Shown one piece after another: positions 1-5,851 of a stretch of DNA of 9,799 nucleotides (position 1 is its first letter; the number at the start of each line of letters is the position of its first letter). The DNA lies in assembly GCA_947258945.1 (NCBI GenBank), contig CAMYKJ010000076.1, forward strand, positions 1 through 9,799. Direction: 5' to 3'. The notes beneath the pieces are model-generated. The model saw nothing but the letters and a program-made list of their open reading frames with translations, was not told the DNA's origin and did no database searches. The position numbers and the translations under genes were made by a program. The stretch comes from an uncultured Ectothiorhodospiraceae bacterium. Its GTDB lineage: Bacteria > Pseudomonadota > Gammaproteobacteria > UBA9214.

Positions 1-1
1 C

Positions 2-157
2 AGTGTGATGGCTGCGCGCATCCATGCCTACCTGCACCGCAGGGAGGGCGAGGACTGGAATGCCCGTTACTGGCATCGCCAGGCCGGGACCGCGTTTCCG
101 TCGGGCGTCAGTCTGGAGGAAGAGTGGGGTGCGCTGGTGCGGGAGCTGACGAACTGA
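2..157 (+). CDS. 3' end of a small hypothetical protein (partial)
   Basis: This is the C-terminal 51 codons of a gene that begins before the window and ends at TGA 155-157. The visible part contains [20 protein letters not shown] followed by RQAG. That is the pattern of a widespread small proteobacterial hypothetical family whose C-terminus carries an H-A-Y-L-H-R-x-E-G-D...N-A-x-Y-W-Y-R-x-A-G signature. The function of the family is not known to me. The assignment rests on recalled resemblance of this motif. The gene is followed two bases after the stop by a 12-bp hairpin (159-188). Confidence 0.6.
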   Translation, partial: SVMAARIHAYLHRREGEDWNARYWHRQAGTAFPSGVSLEEEWGALVRELTN

Positions 158-158
158 A

Positions 159-188
159 TGTAATCGGCCCGATGCAGGGCCGGTTACA
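159..188 (+). terminator. Hairpin directly after the first gene (possible transcript end)
   Basis: TGTAATCGGCCC (159-170) pairs with GGGCCGGTTACA (177-188) over 12 bp with one G-T wobble and a 6-nt loop. It lies just past the stop codon at 157. No T-run follows, so it is either a factor-assisted terminator or a 3' stabilising hairpin rather than a classic intrinsic terminator. Confidence 0.45.
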
Positions 189-346
189 GTCGCCAGGGCC
201 TGCCGTTGCAGCGGTCGCGGCTCTTGCAGTCGGGTGTGCAGCCACGACAGGGCAGGCGCTGCGACTGAACGGAGTTTTGTCGTTGCTGGCCGGCCGGTGT
301 TTTACGGCTGTGGACTGTCGGCGTGGATGTGGACATGGTTGCAGTT
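189..346. other. Intergenic stretch with no recognised gene
   Basis: Between the two hairpins at 159-188 and 347-380 I see no open frame with a credible ribosome binding site or a recognisable protein. Frames that stay open here give low-complexity, cysteine- or alanine-rich peptides with no family resemblance. Confidence 0.5.
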
Positions 347-380
347 AAAAAAATCGGGATGGTGATCACACCATCCCGAT
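347..380 (-). terminator. Intrinsic terminator of the 54-residue gene
   Basis: ATCGGGATGGTG (353-364) and CACCATCCCGAT (369-380) form a perfect 12-bp stem with a 4-nt loop. Read on the minus strand the stem is followed by a run of T (complement of A347-A352). This is a textbook Rho-independent terminator for minus-strand transcription, lying about 70 nt past the stop codon at 451. Confidence 0.9.
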
Positions 381-450
381 GATCCATTGGCGGTCACTTT
401 GACTTGCATTTCGGGGGGAGGAGAGCGACCTGGCGGATCAAAATGTCTGA

Positions 451-615
451 TTACCCTTCATCGATGCCGCTGTCTACCGGGTTGTTGATAATGTCATGCA
501 AGCGGCTTTCGGGTACGAAAGACTCCAGTACCTCGATGCCCTCGCGTTCCGCATCCCGGATGGCCTGGTCATACAGCTTGCCGGTGTTCCTGATCTGCAT
601 TTCGTAATTGCTCAT
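451..615 (-). CDS. Orphan 54-residue acidic protein
   Basis: The minus strand from ATG (615) to TAA (451-453) encodes 54 residues beginning MSNYEMQIRNTGKLYDQAIR and ending NPVDSGIDEG. The start is supported by GGAGG five bases upstream of the ATG. The protein has 12 acidic and 5 basic residues. Residues 5-33 look like an amphipathic helix (KLYDQAIRDAEREGIEVLES). I see no signal peptide, membrane segment or cysteine. I do not recognise the family and assign no function. What makes it credible despite its size is the surrounding architecture: a TTGACA-N16-TATTAT promoter (746-773), a strong Shine-Dalgarno sequence and an intrinsic terminator (347-380). Together these form a complete monocistronic unit. 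It could be a small regulator or an accessory protein. Confidence 0.75.
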   Translation of the reverse strand: MSNYEMQIRNTGKLYDQAIRDAEREGIEVLESFVPESRLHDIINNPVDSGIDEG

Positions 616-706
616 GATGGCCTCCACCTGTCGATTGCAGGATGTGCTGGTTAATGGTTCCCATTACGGGGTGGTCGTCATCTCTTATTGCAAGTGCCCT
701 GTTAAT

Positions 707-767
707 ACTTGTACAAAATCTATCAAATATTCCATCTTGGAAACAATAATAATACAAAACTTGTACA
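707..767. promoter_or_regulatory. Pair of ACTTGTACA boxes, possible operator sites
   Basis: The 9-mer ACTTGTACA occurs at 707-715 and again at 759-767, in the same orientation and 52 bp apart, which is close to five helical turns. Each contains the palindrome TGTACA (TTGTACAA at 709-716). One copy lies within the promoter spacer of the 54-residue gene, the other in its untranslated leader. This arrangement fits two operators bound by one dimeric regulator on the same DNA face. It is inference from pattern only; the binding protein is not identifiable here. Confidence 0.4.
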
Positions 768-773
768 TGTCAA
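746..773 (-). promoter_or_regulatory. Sigma70-type promoter of the 54-residue gene
   Basis: On the minus strand TTGACA (complement of 768-773) is followed after 16 bp by TATTAT (complement of 746-751), in a locally AT-rich region. The -35 is perfect and the -10 differs from consensus at one base. Transcription would start near 739, giving a leader of about 125 nt before the ATG at 615. A 9-bp box ACTTGTACA (759-767, plus-strand reading) abuts the -35 inside the spacer, suggesting repressor control. Confidence 0.7.
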
Positions 774-895
774 GAAGAACCAGCCGCTTTTCTGTAACAG
801 ATTGATTTGAAGTAAAAATTATTTGGCTGTTCACCACGACAAAACCGGTACACTGCTCGACGGACCAGGGACACATACCAGAAGCGGGAGGTTGA

Positions 896-1471
896 ATGAC
901 ATCAGTAGGCCTGATCAGTGACGTGCATGCCACGCCCGGCCCGGTGGCCGAGGCCCTGGCTATTTTTGCGCGCGAGGGCGTCAGCCAGGTGTTGACGGTT
1001 GCGCTGTTGACCGGACACGGGGTGCGCTCGGTACTGGGCAACCACGACCTGCAGTACCTCGATCACCAGGATGATGGTGAGGGCGACCCGGCGGTGGCGT
1101 ACTTCAATCAGCTGCCGGCCTCGATCGATACCGAGATCGCCGGCAAGCGCCTGTACATGGTGCATGCGCACCCGCCGGATGCCTGTCACGGCGGCATCAA
1201 GCTGCGCAACCGGGACGGTATCGTGCAGGCCGACCGGGTGGCCGACTGGGCGGAACTACTGCAGTCATTCGAGCCCGATGTGCTGGTGGTCGGTCATACA
1301 CACCAGGTGTTTGCCGAACAGGTGGGCAACACCCTGGTGGTGAACCCGGGTAGTGCAGCGTTTAATTATTCCTGTGCGATATTGCGGCTGCCGTCAATGA
1401 CAGTGGAGACATTTGCGTTATCCGGGCAGGCGATCAAGACGACGTGGAACTGGAGCGATCACGTTCGCTGA
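896..1471 (+). CDS. YfcE-like metallophosphatase family protein, apparently lacking the GD motif
   Basis: The 191-residue product belongs to the calcineurin-like metallophosphoesterases, two-metal phosphodiesterases. Visible motifs in order are D9-x-H11 (SDVH), G48-N-H-D51, H90-A-H92 and G133-H-T-H136 followed by NPGS (150-153), all metal or substrate ligands in the family. The expected second motif, a GD pair about 15 residues after strand 2, is absent: L33 runs straight into T34-VALL, which in relatives follows the GDIAGY-type segment. This looks like an in-frame loss of roughly 14-17 residues including the Asp that bridges the two metals, so activity is doubtful. The start is supported by GGGAGG four bases before ATG 896. 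The 3' end overlaps the convergent yceI-type gene by 38 bp. The family is certain; the substrate is unknown. Confidence 0.85.
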   Translation: MTSVGLISDVHATPGPVAEALAIFAREGVSQVLTVALLTGHGVRSVLGNHDLQYLDHQDDGEGDPAVAYFNQLPASIDTEIAGKRLYMVHAHPPDACHGGIKLRNRDGIVQADRVADWAELLQSFEPDVLVVGHTHQVFAEQVGNTLVVNPGSAAFNYSCAILRLPSMTVETFALSGQAIKTTWNWSDHVR

Positions 1472-2141
1472 GGCCGATCCTTTCGTACTTCTGCGCCTGC
1501 ACCGTCATACACAGCGTTACATCGCCGTCGACTAAATTGTCGAGCTGGTCCATGCCGAAATCCGCCCGGTTGATGGTGGCGGTTGCCTTGACCTCGAGCG
1601 TGCCGGCCTCTCCGGTGGTGCGATTATCCAGCGGTGTCACGGTGACATCGAAGAAGATCGGCCTGGTGATCCCGCGCAGGGTCAGGTCACCCTTCAGTAC
1701 GGCTGTCTGCGGGCCCGTCCAGTGGAACTCGTTGCTGATGAACAGCACATCCGGGTAGCGCTCCACGTCGAAGAAATTCTCGCTCTTGAGCAGGCTGCGC
1801 ACCAGCGCGCCCTGCGTGTCCAGGCTGTCGGCCCGGATCAGCACCAGGGTCTGGCCGTTGTTCGGCTCGCCGGCGCCCAGCGCCATCCCGCCGCGGAAAT
1901 CGCTGAAGTTGCCCTCGATGCGGCGCAACTTGCTGTCCACGCAGAAACCGACCTGGGAACTGCCCGGCTTGATCCGGAAGAGGTGGCCGTCCTCGGCCGC
2001 CGACAACATGCCCGCCAGCAGGGATTCGTCCACCCGGCCGTCCATGAACGATTCGCAGAGCTCCGGCTCTTCCGCCGGCGCCGTGCCGGTGATGGCCAGC
2101 AGCGCGATCATCGTTACTAAATGTTTGAATATATTAAACAT
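1434..2141 (-). CDS. YceI family periplasmic protein
   Basis: The 235-residue protein starts with a signal peptide (residues 1-23, MFNIFKHLVTMIALL... to APA, cleavage before EEPE). A YceI lipocalin-like beta-barrel domain follows from about residue 55. Family hallmarks are SQVGFCVDSKLRRIEGNFSD (62-81), ENFFDVERYPDV (121-132), GDLTLRGITRP (151-161) and INRADFGM (190-197). YceI proteins are secreted and bind amphiphilic molecules such as polyisoprenoids in characterised members; the ligand here is unknown. I prefer ATG 2141 over ATG 2147 because GAGG lies seven bases from 2141 but touches 2147. Residues 24-54 form an extra linker ahead of the barrel. The last 14 or so residues (serine-rich) are encoded within the 38-bp overlap with the convergent metallophosphatase gene. 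It has its own promoter, separate from upstream pdxH. Confidence 0.92.
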   Translation of the reverse strand: MFNIFKHLVTMIALLAITGTAPAEEPELCESFMDGRVDESLLAGMLSAAEDGHLFRIKPGSSQVGFCVDSKLRRIEGNFSDFRGGMALGAGEPNNGQTLVLIRADSLDTQGALVRSLLKSENFFDVERYPDVLFISNEFHWTGPQTAVLKGDLTLRGITRPIFFDVTVTPLDNRTTGEAGTLEVKATATINRADFGMDQLDNLVDGDVTLCMTVQAQKYERIGLSERDRSSSTSS

Positions 2142-2171
2142 AAGCATACCTCTTTCGCCATGTATAAGACC

Positions 2172-2199
2172 ATAATACTAATTATTAGTAAATAAGCAA
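2172..2199 (-). promoter_or_regulatory. Promoter of the yceI-type gene with palindromic operator in the spacer
   Basis: On the minus strand TTGCTT (complement of 2194-2199) and TATTAT (complement of 2172-2177) are separated by 16 bp. The spacer and -10 edge hold the perfect 15-bp palindrome TACTAATTATTAGTA (2176-2190). A dimeric regulator bound there would block polymerase. Transcription would start near 2165, about 24 nt before ATG 2141. Confidence 0.6.
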
Positions 2200-2209
2200 A
2201 TAATAATAT

Positions 2210-2224
2210 GCGACATATCGTCGC
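2210..2224 (-). terminator. Weak hairpin after pdxH
   Basis: GCGAC (2210-2214) pairs with GTCGC (2220-2224) around a 5-nt loop. On the minus strand it is followed by an AT-rich run but no clean T-tract. It lies about 45 nt past the pdxH stop and may attenuate read-through into the yceI promoter region. Confidence 0.25.
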
Positions 2225-2269
2225 AGGGGAGGTTAGCGGGCGGGGTGACGCAGGCGGGGGATCAATGCC

Positions 2270-2911
2270 TCACGGTGCCCGACGTTGAATGCCCCAGCCC
2301 TGATCGTTGCGGCTGTAGACAAACCGGTCATGCAGGCGGCTGTCGCGTGCCTGCCAGAACTCGATCTCGAACGGGGTGACGCGATAGCCGCCCCAGAAGT
2401 CCGGCAACGGCACCTCGCCACGGGCAAACTTGCGCTTGATCTCGTCGACCTTGGCATCCAGCAGTGAGCGGGAGGTGATGACCCGGCTTTGCGGCGAGGC
2501 CCAGGCACCGATCTGGCTGCCGCGCGGTCGGGTGGCAAAGTAGTGCATCGATTCCGCGGTCGGGATTTTTTCTGCCGTGCCGCCGATCTTGACCTGGCGG
2601 CCCAGTGCCGCCCACGGGAAGAGCAGGGCGACGCGATTGTTTGCCGCGATCTGCCTGGCCTTGTCGCTATGGTAGTTGGTGAAAAACACGAAGCCGGTTT
2701 CATCGAAGAGTTTCAGCAGTACGGTACGCGCCCACGGCTGGCAGTCGGCGTCGACCGTGGCGAGGCTGAAGGCATTGGGTTCGGGGATACCCGAATCGAT
2801 CGCCTGCGTGAACCACTGCTCGAACTGCCTGAACGGATCGGGATCCAGGTCATCGCGATCGAGGCCCGTGGCCATCCACTGGTTGCAAAGTTCTTCGGCG
2901 CGTGTCGGCAT
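2270..2911 (-). CDS. pdxH: Pyridoxamine 5'-phosphate oxidase
   Basis: The 213-residue protein is a full-length, FMN-dependent PdxH. It oxidises pyridoxine or pyridoxamine 5'-phosphate to pyridoxal 5'-phosphate in the cytoplasm, the last step of PLP synthesis and salvage. Diagnostic segments are ARTVLLK (61-67), FVFFTNYHSDKARQ (74-87) and RQVKIGGTAEKIP (105-117) for FMN and phosphate contacts, GSQIGAWASPQS (131-142), FWGGYRVTPFEIEFWQ (172-187), and the C-terminal RLHDRF (192-197) ending in RRAP. The order and length match the family with no gap. The start is ATG 2911; no strong Shine-Dalgarno sequence precedes it, though TATATT lies close upstream. It is divergent from the DUF6498 gene and sits upstream of the yceI-type gene on the same strand. 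Confidence 0.97.
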   Translation of the reverse strand: MPTRAEELCNQWMATGLDRDDLDPDPFRQFEQWFTQAIDSGIPEPNAFSLATVDADCQPWARTVLLKLFDETGFVFFTNYHSDKARQIAANNRVALLFPWAALGRQVKIGGTAEKIPTAESMHYFATRPRGSQIGAWASPQSRVITSRSLLDAKVDEIKRKFARGEVPLPDFWGGYRVTPFEIEFWQARDSRLHDRFVYSRNDQGWGIQRRAP

Positions 2912-3044
2912 GGGTTAAACAATATAGGGAATGCGGTGAGGAATAAAGGCCGGCTCCGGCCTGCCAGCAGCGCTGCTACAGCCTGACCGCGGGCCGCCGA
3001 AAAGACGGGTATCTCCATGAATCAAGCGGCGCAGGAATATCGAG
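2912..3044. other. Divergent intergenic region between pdxH and the DUF6498 gene
   Basis: This region must contain both gene starts' promoters. I see TATATT on the minus strand about 17 nt before pdxH and no clear -35. A short GC hairpin (AGGCCGG/CCGGCCT, about 2947-2962) and the palindrome GCAGCGCTGC are present. No gene is seen. Confidence 0.4.
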
Positions 3045-3704
3045 ATGGATACAAGCGGCACAATCGGCCTGACCGGCAAGCTGTACAGCGACCGTTCCGT
3101 CACGGCCCTGCTGCTGTCCAACCTGCTGACCATCATCCTGGCGGTGTTCCAGCAGTGGGATGTCCATGTCCTGATGTGGATCTACTGCGGGCAGAGCATC
3201 GTCATCGGGTACTTCAACATCCACCGCATCATGGGTCTGCAGGAGTTTTCCACGGAGAATTTCCGCATGGGCGGCAAACCCGTGGACCCGACACCCGAGA
3301 CGCAGCGCAAGGTGGCGGGATTCTTTGCCCTGCATTACGGGTTTTTTCATGTCGCCTACATGGGATTTCTTGCCACTGAAACCGAAACGACGGGACCTTT
3401 TCCGTTATTCAGCGTCGTCGTGTGCATCCTGGTGTTCTACATCAACCACCGGTTTTCATACCGCTACAACCGGCCGCGGGAACAGGACCGGGTGCCGAAC
3501 ATCGGCAGTATCATGTTTTTTCCCTACGTGCGGATTATCCCGATGCACCTGATGATTGTCGCGGGAGGCTCGTTTTCCGGTGGCAGCCAGGGTGCGCTGC
3601 TGGCCTTCCTGTTGCTGAAGACCGCTGCGGATGTTGCGATGCATGTTATCGAACATGCCATGGCGCGGGGTGCCGTGCGGCGCGCACAGAGTCGCATTTC
3701 GTAA
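3045..3704 (+). CDS. DUF6498 family integral membrane protein
   Basis: The 219-residue protein has about six membrane segments, near residues 18-36, 42-60, 89-109, 120-135, 159-177 and 183-203. It carries the pattern I associate with DUF6498 proteins: an N-terminal hairpin with W...I-Y-C-G-Q-S-x-V-I-G-Y-F-N (39-58), then FALHYGFFHVAYMGF (94-108) and a late PYVRIIPMHLMIVAGG (160-175) segment. The function of the family is unknown. The start is supported by AGGA eight bases upstream of ATG 3045; the ATG at 3017 is in another frame. It stands alone, divergent from pdxH and convergent with the M23 peptidase gene, so the context gives no functional clue. Confidence 0.8.
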   Translation: MDTSGTIGLTGKLYSDRSVTALLLSNLLTIILAVFQQWDVHVLMWIYCGQSIVIGYFNIHRIMGLQEFSTENFRMGGKPVDPTPETQRKVAGFFALHYGFFHVAYMGFLATETETTGPFPLFSVVVCILVFYINHRFSYRYNRPREQDRVPNIGSIMFFPYVRIIPMHLMIVAGGSFSGGSQGALLAFLLLKTAADVAMHVIEHAMARGAVRRAQSRIS

Positions 3705-3734
3705 ACGGGCTTTCTCGCCACCAGGCGTGAAGCA

Positions 3735-3765
3735 ATTCGCGGATGCGATCCGCTTCTGCAGGCGC
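3735..3765. repeat. Dispersed hairpin repeat, copy 1
   Basis: ATTCGCGGATGCGATCCGCT (3735-3754) contains GCGGAT-GCG-ATCCGC, a 6-bp stem. The same 20 bases recur at 8644-8663. Both copies are followed by TCTGCAGGCGC (3755-3765 and 8682-8692). It sits in the convergent gap between the DUF6498 and M23 genes. The sequence resembles the short GGAGCGGAT-type intergenic repeats scattered in many proteobacterial genomes. Confidence 0.65.
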
Positions 3766-3836
3766 TCTGATTGGTGTGGGAGTTTCACAAGCTCGACAGG
3801 TAATATCGCTTGTGGTTGATGCGCGCAGTCGGTGGG

Positions 3837-4781
3837 TCAGTTCTTGAGGTATTTCGCCGGGTTGACCTGTTTGCCGTCGCGCAGGACCTCGACATGCACA
3901 TGCGGTCCGGTGGAGCGGCCGGTGGAACCCATCAGTGCGACGGGCTGGCCCTTCCGGACGGTCTCGCCGATGCTGACCAGGTGGTCCTGGTTGTGTGCGT
4001 AACGGGTGGTATAGCCTTTGCCGTGATCCAGTTCGACGAGGTTGCCGTAACCCTTGCGCTCGCCCGCGAACGTCACGACGCCGTCACCCACGGCGAGGAT
4101 AATACTGCCTTCCTTGCCGGCAACGTCGATACCCTTGTGTGTTTCTCGTTTGCCGGTAAACGGATCGATGCGCGAACCGAATTTCGACGACAGCAGGCCC
4201 TGTTTAACCGCGCTGCCGGAGGGTGTGACACGCTCACTGACACTGCGGTACATCAGCACCTGTTCCAGAATATCCAGCTTGTGCCCGCGGTCGGCAACGG
4301 TCGTATCCAGTTCGTCGAGCATGCCAAGGAAATCCGGTATCGTGTTGTCGCCAAGCGCGACCGTGTCCTGCGGGCCGCCAATCGGTGGTGCGATATCAAA
4401 GTCGAATTCACCGGCATCGAGGTCGGCGGCGCTAACCAGTCGTTTGCCGAGTGCGTCGAGGCGCAGCACCTGGGCCTGCATGCGGCCAAGCCGCAGGGTC
4501 AGTGCATCGAGATTGTCCTGTGCTGTGGTGCGTGCCTGCGCGATTTCCTCCTGCTGCATGTCAGACAGGTTCTGCAGGTCCCTGACCTCGTTCAACTGGC
4601 TGCGTGCCTCCAGGTTCACACCAAGGCGAAAGCCGCCGTAGAGAATGGCGAGGCACAGCGCTACCACGGTCAGGGCAATGAGCCTCAGGGCGCGTTGCGG
4701 TTGATAGGCGAAGCTGCGAACCCTGCCGTCAGCGCGGGTCAGGAGCAGGGTGTTCGAGCGTTTGTTCATGCGTGATGCCAT
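3837..4781 (-). CDS. Membrane-anchored M23 family metallopeptidase
   Basis: The 314-residue protein has a short basic cytoplasmic N-terminus, one membrane segment (about 32-51, LRLIALTVVALCLAILYGGF) and a coiled-coil-rich periplasmic stalk (about 58-115, rich in Q/E/R/L). A C-terminal LytM/M23 zinc peptidase domain follows at about 195-305. Catalytic motifs are intact: H215-KGI-D219 (HxxxD), YAH with H263, and H294-V-H296 (HxH). Such enzymes cut peptide crosslinks in peptidoglycan. Of the three clustered starts, ATG 4781 has the best spacing (4 nt) to GGAGG; ATG 4784 lies too close and ATG 4769 rather far. Genes of this shape often sit near secA in gammaproteobacteria, but none is visible here. 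The gene is convergent with the DUF6498 gene. Confidence 0.93.
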   Translation of the reverse strand: MASRMNKRSNTLLLTRADGRVRSFAYQPQRALRLIALTVVALCLAILYGGFRLGVNLEARSQLNEVRDLQNLSDMQQEEIAQARTTAQDNLDALTLRLGRMQAQVLRLDALGKRLVSAADLDAGEFDFDIAPPIGGPQDTVALGDNTIPDFLGMLDELDTTVADRGHKLDILEQVLMYRSVSERVTPSGSAVKQGLLSSKFGSRIDPFTGKRETHKGIDVAGKEGSIILAVGDGVVTFAGERKGYGNLVELDHGKGYTTRYAHNQDHLVSIGETVRKGQPVALMGSTGRSTGPHVHVEVLRDGKQVNPAKYLKN

Positions 4782-4784
4782 CAT

Positions 4785-5106
4785 TCCTCCCGGACCGGGT
4801 ACCGGCTGTCGTTCCGGGTTATCCAGCTTTCATGATAACAGTTTAGGGGTGGCAAGTGCCGCCGACTATTGGCCTGAAGTACAGGCGTAGCCATAAAATA
4901 TTAATTAAATCAGTAGTTTGTAGTTTTCCTGCCGGTCGGCCCGGCGCGGGCAACGGATCCCGTGCGGTCCACTCGCCGGGGTGGGGGTGCGGATGTTACC
5001 CGGGCCGCTGTAGCGGCGCCGGGTATTCCTGTCTTGCGGGAAGGACGGGCTGCAGGGTGCAACAGGCTGCGCTCATGCCCCCTGCCTGTGATGAGTTGTG
5101 GCCCGG
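4785..5106. other. Intergenic stretch with GC-rich hairpins
   Basis: About 320 bases separate the NERD gene from the M23 gene (both minus). It holds an AT-rich patch (4888-4928) where the M23 promoter may lie. There is a 7-bp hairpin GCGCGGG/CCCGTGC (4944-4965), and a longer one at 4998-5024 (ACCCGGGCCGC-TGTA-GCGGC-G-CCGGGT, one bulge). Neither hairpin is followed by a T-run. I see no gene. Confidence 0.45.
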
Positions 5107-5691
5107 TTAGCCAACCACCTCAAGCACCTGCTTCCATGCCGCGCGCAGCTGTTTCGGGATGTCCGCGTAGCGCGGGCGTGGCGGCAATGTCTTCAGGTCG
5201 CCCAGCAGCAGTACGCTGTCGGGCTTGTCCCTGGGGAACTTCGCGTTGGTAAACAGGTGCCAGCCGGTGACCGGGGCGTCGGGGACAATCTGTGCGATGG
5301 CATTGAGCTGGCGCTGCAGGTAATGGTCCGGGTTGTCGAACTTGTAACTGCGCCGGCCGAGCACCTGGGTCCACTGGTCGGTCAGTCGTGCGCCGAATAT
5401 CAGGCCGTCGAAACGCTTGATGCCGGCGATGACAAGTGCGTCCGGTGCCAGCAGCAGGTTTTCGATGATGACCTCGCCGCCGGTACCGTCCGGCAGGCGG
5501 ATATTCTCGATGCGGCGCGCACCGAGACGCTGGATGATTTTCCTGGTCTTGCGTTCGCTGTTCCAGCGACGCACCCTGTTCCTTAGCAGGTAGAGCACAC
5601 CCGCCAGTGCGACCAGCGCCACCAGCAGGGTGGCCTGCAGTTCACTGTTGCTGACCAGTTCGTGCAGAAATTCGGGTAATGAAGCGGACAT
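5107..5691 (-). CDS. NERD-domain membrane-anchored protein
   Basis: The 194-residue protein has one N-terminal membrane segment (about 18-36, LQATLLVALVALAGVLYLL) followed by a basic stretch and a nuclease-related NERD domain (about 50-135). Domain features are G57ARRIENIRLPDG, then GEVIIENLLLAPDALVIAGIKRF (72-94), GLIFGARLTDQWTQVLG and KFDNPDHYLQRQLNAI (117-132). In typical NERD domains the core reads I-D-x-L-L...V-I-E-T-K. Here the Asp is Glu (E77) and the acidic residue two before the Lys is Gly (G90, K92), so nuclease chemistry is uncertain. The rest of the C-terminus (140-194) is not recognised. The start ATG 5691 has only a weak ribosome binding site. It lies downstream of the unrecognised gene at 5822-6424 on the same strand and may be co-transcribed with it. 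Confidence 0.82.
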   Translation of the reverse strand: MSASLPEFLHELVSNSELQATLLVALVALAGVLYLLRNRVRRWNSERKTRKIIQRLGARRIENIRLPDGTGGEVIIENLLLAPDALVIAGIKRFDGLIFGARLTDQWTQVLGRRSYKFDNPDHYLQRQLNAIAQIVPDAPVTGWHLFTNAKFPRDKPDSVLLLGDLKTLPPRPRYADIPKQLRAAWKQVLEVVG

Positions 5692-5747
5692 AGACTGCGG
5701 GGCCGCGGCGGCGGCGGGTGGATTCTGTTTGTCGGGAGGTGCGCAGG

Positions 5748-5851
5748 ATATCAGGAAATCCCGGCGTCTTCACAATCCCTTGCTCTGGATCAGGGTCCAA
5801 TATCAGGAAATCCCGGCGTCTTCACAATCCCTTGCTCTGGATCAGGGTCCA
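5748..5851. repeat. Perfect 52-bp tandem duplication
   Basis: Bases 5748-5799 and 5800-5851 are identical over all 52 positions and abut exactly; the match ends sharply on both sides. The unit spans the last codons and stop (5822-5824, within copy 2) of the gene at 5822-6424, plus downstream sequence. The extra copy therefore lies in the gap before the NERD gene and does not alter either protein. Confidence 0.95.

Noticed and set aside
569..757. 62-codon minus-strand frame in the leader of the 54-residue gene
   Set aside because: It begins upstream of the predicted transcription start and overlaps the better-supported 54-codon gene in another frame, without a ribosome binding site.
3810..4775. 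321-codon open frame on the plus strand opposite the M23 peptidase gene
   Set aside because: It is antisense to a clearly recognised M23 protein with intact catalytic motifs, has no family resemblance, and such mirror frames are common in GC-rich DNA.
4998..5024. Terminator call for the GC-rich hairpin
   Set aside because: The stem is strong but no T-run follows on either strand, so I list it only as intergenic structure.
5748..5851. CRISPR-like or attachment-site interpretation of the 52-bp direct repeat
   Set aside because: The copies abut with no spacer and there are only two; nothing is inserted between them and no cas or integrase gene is present.
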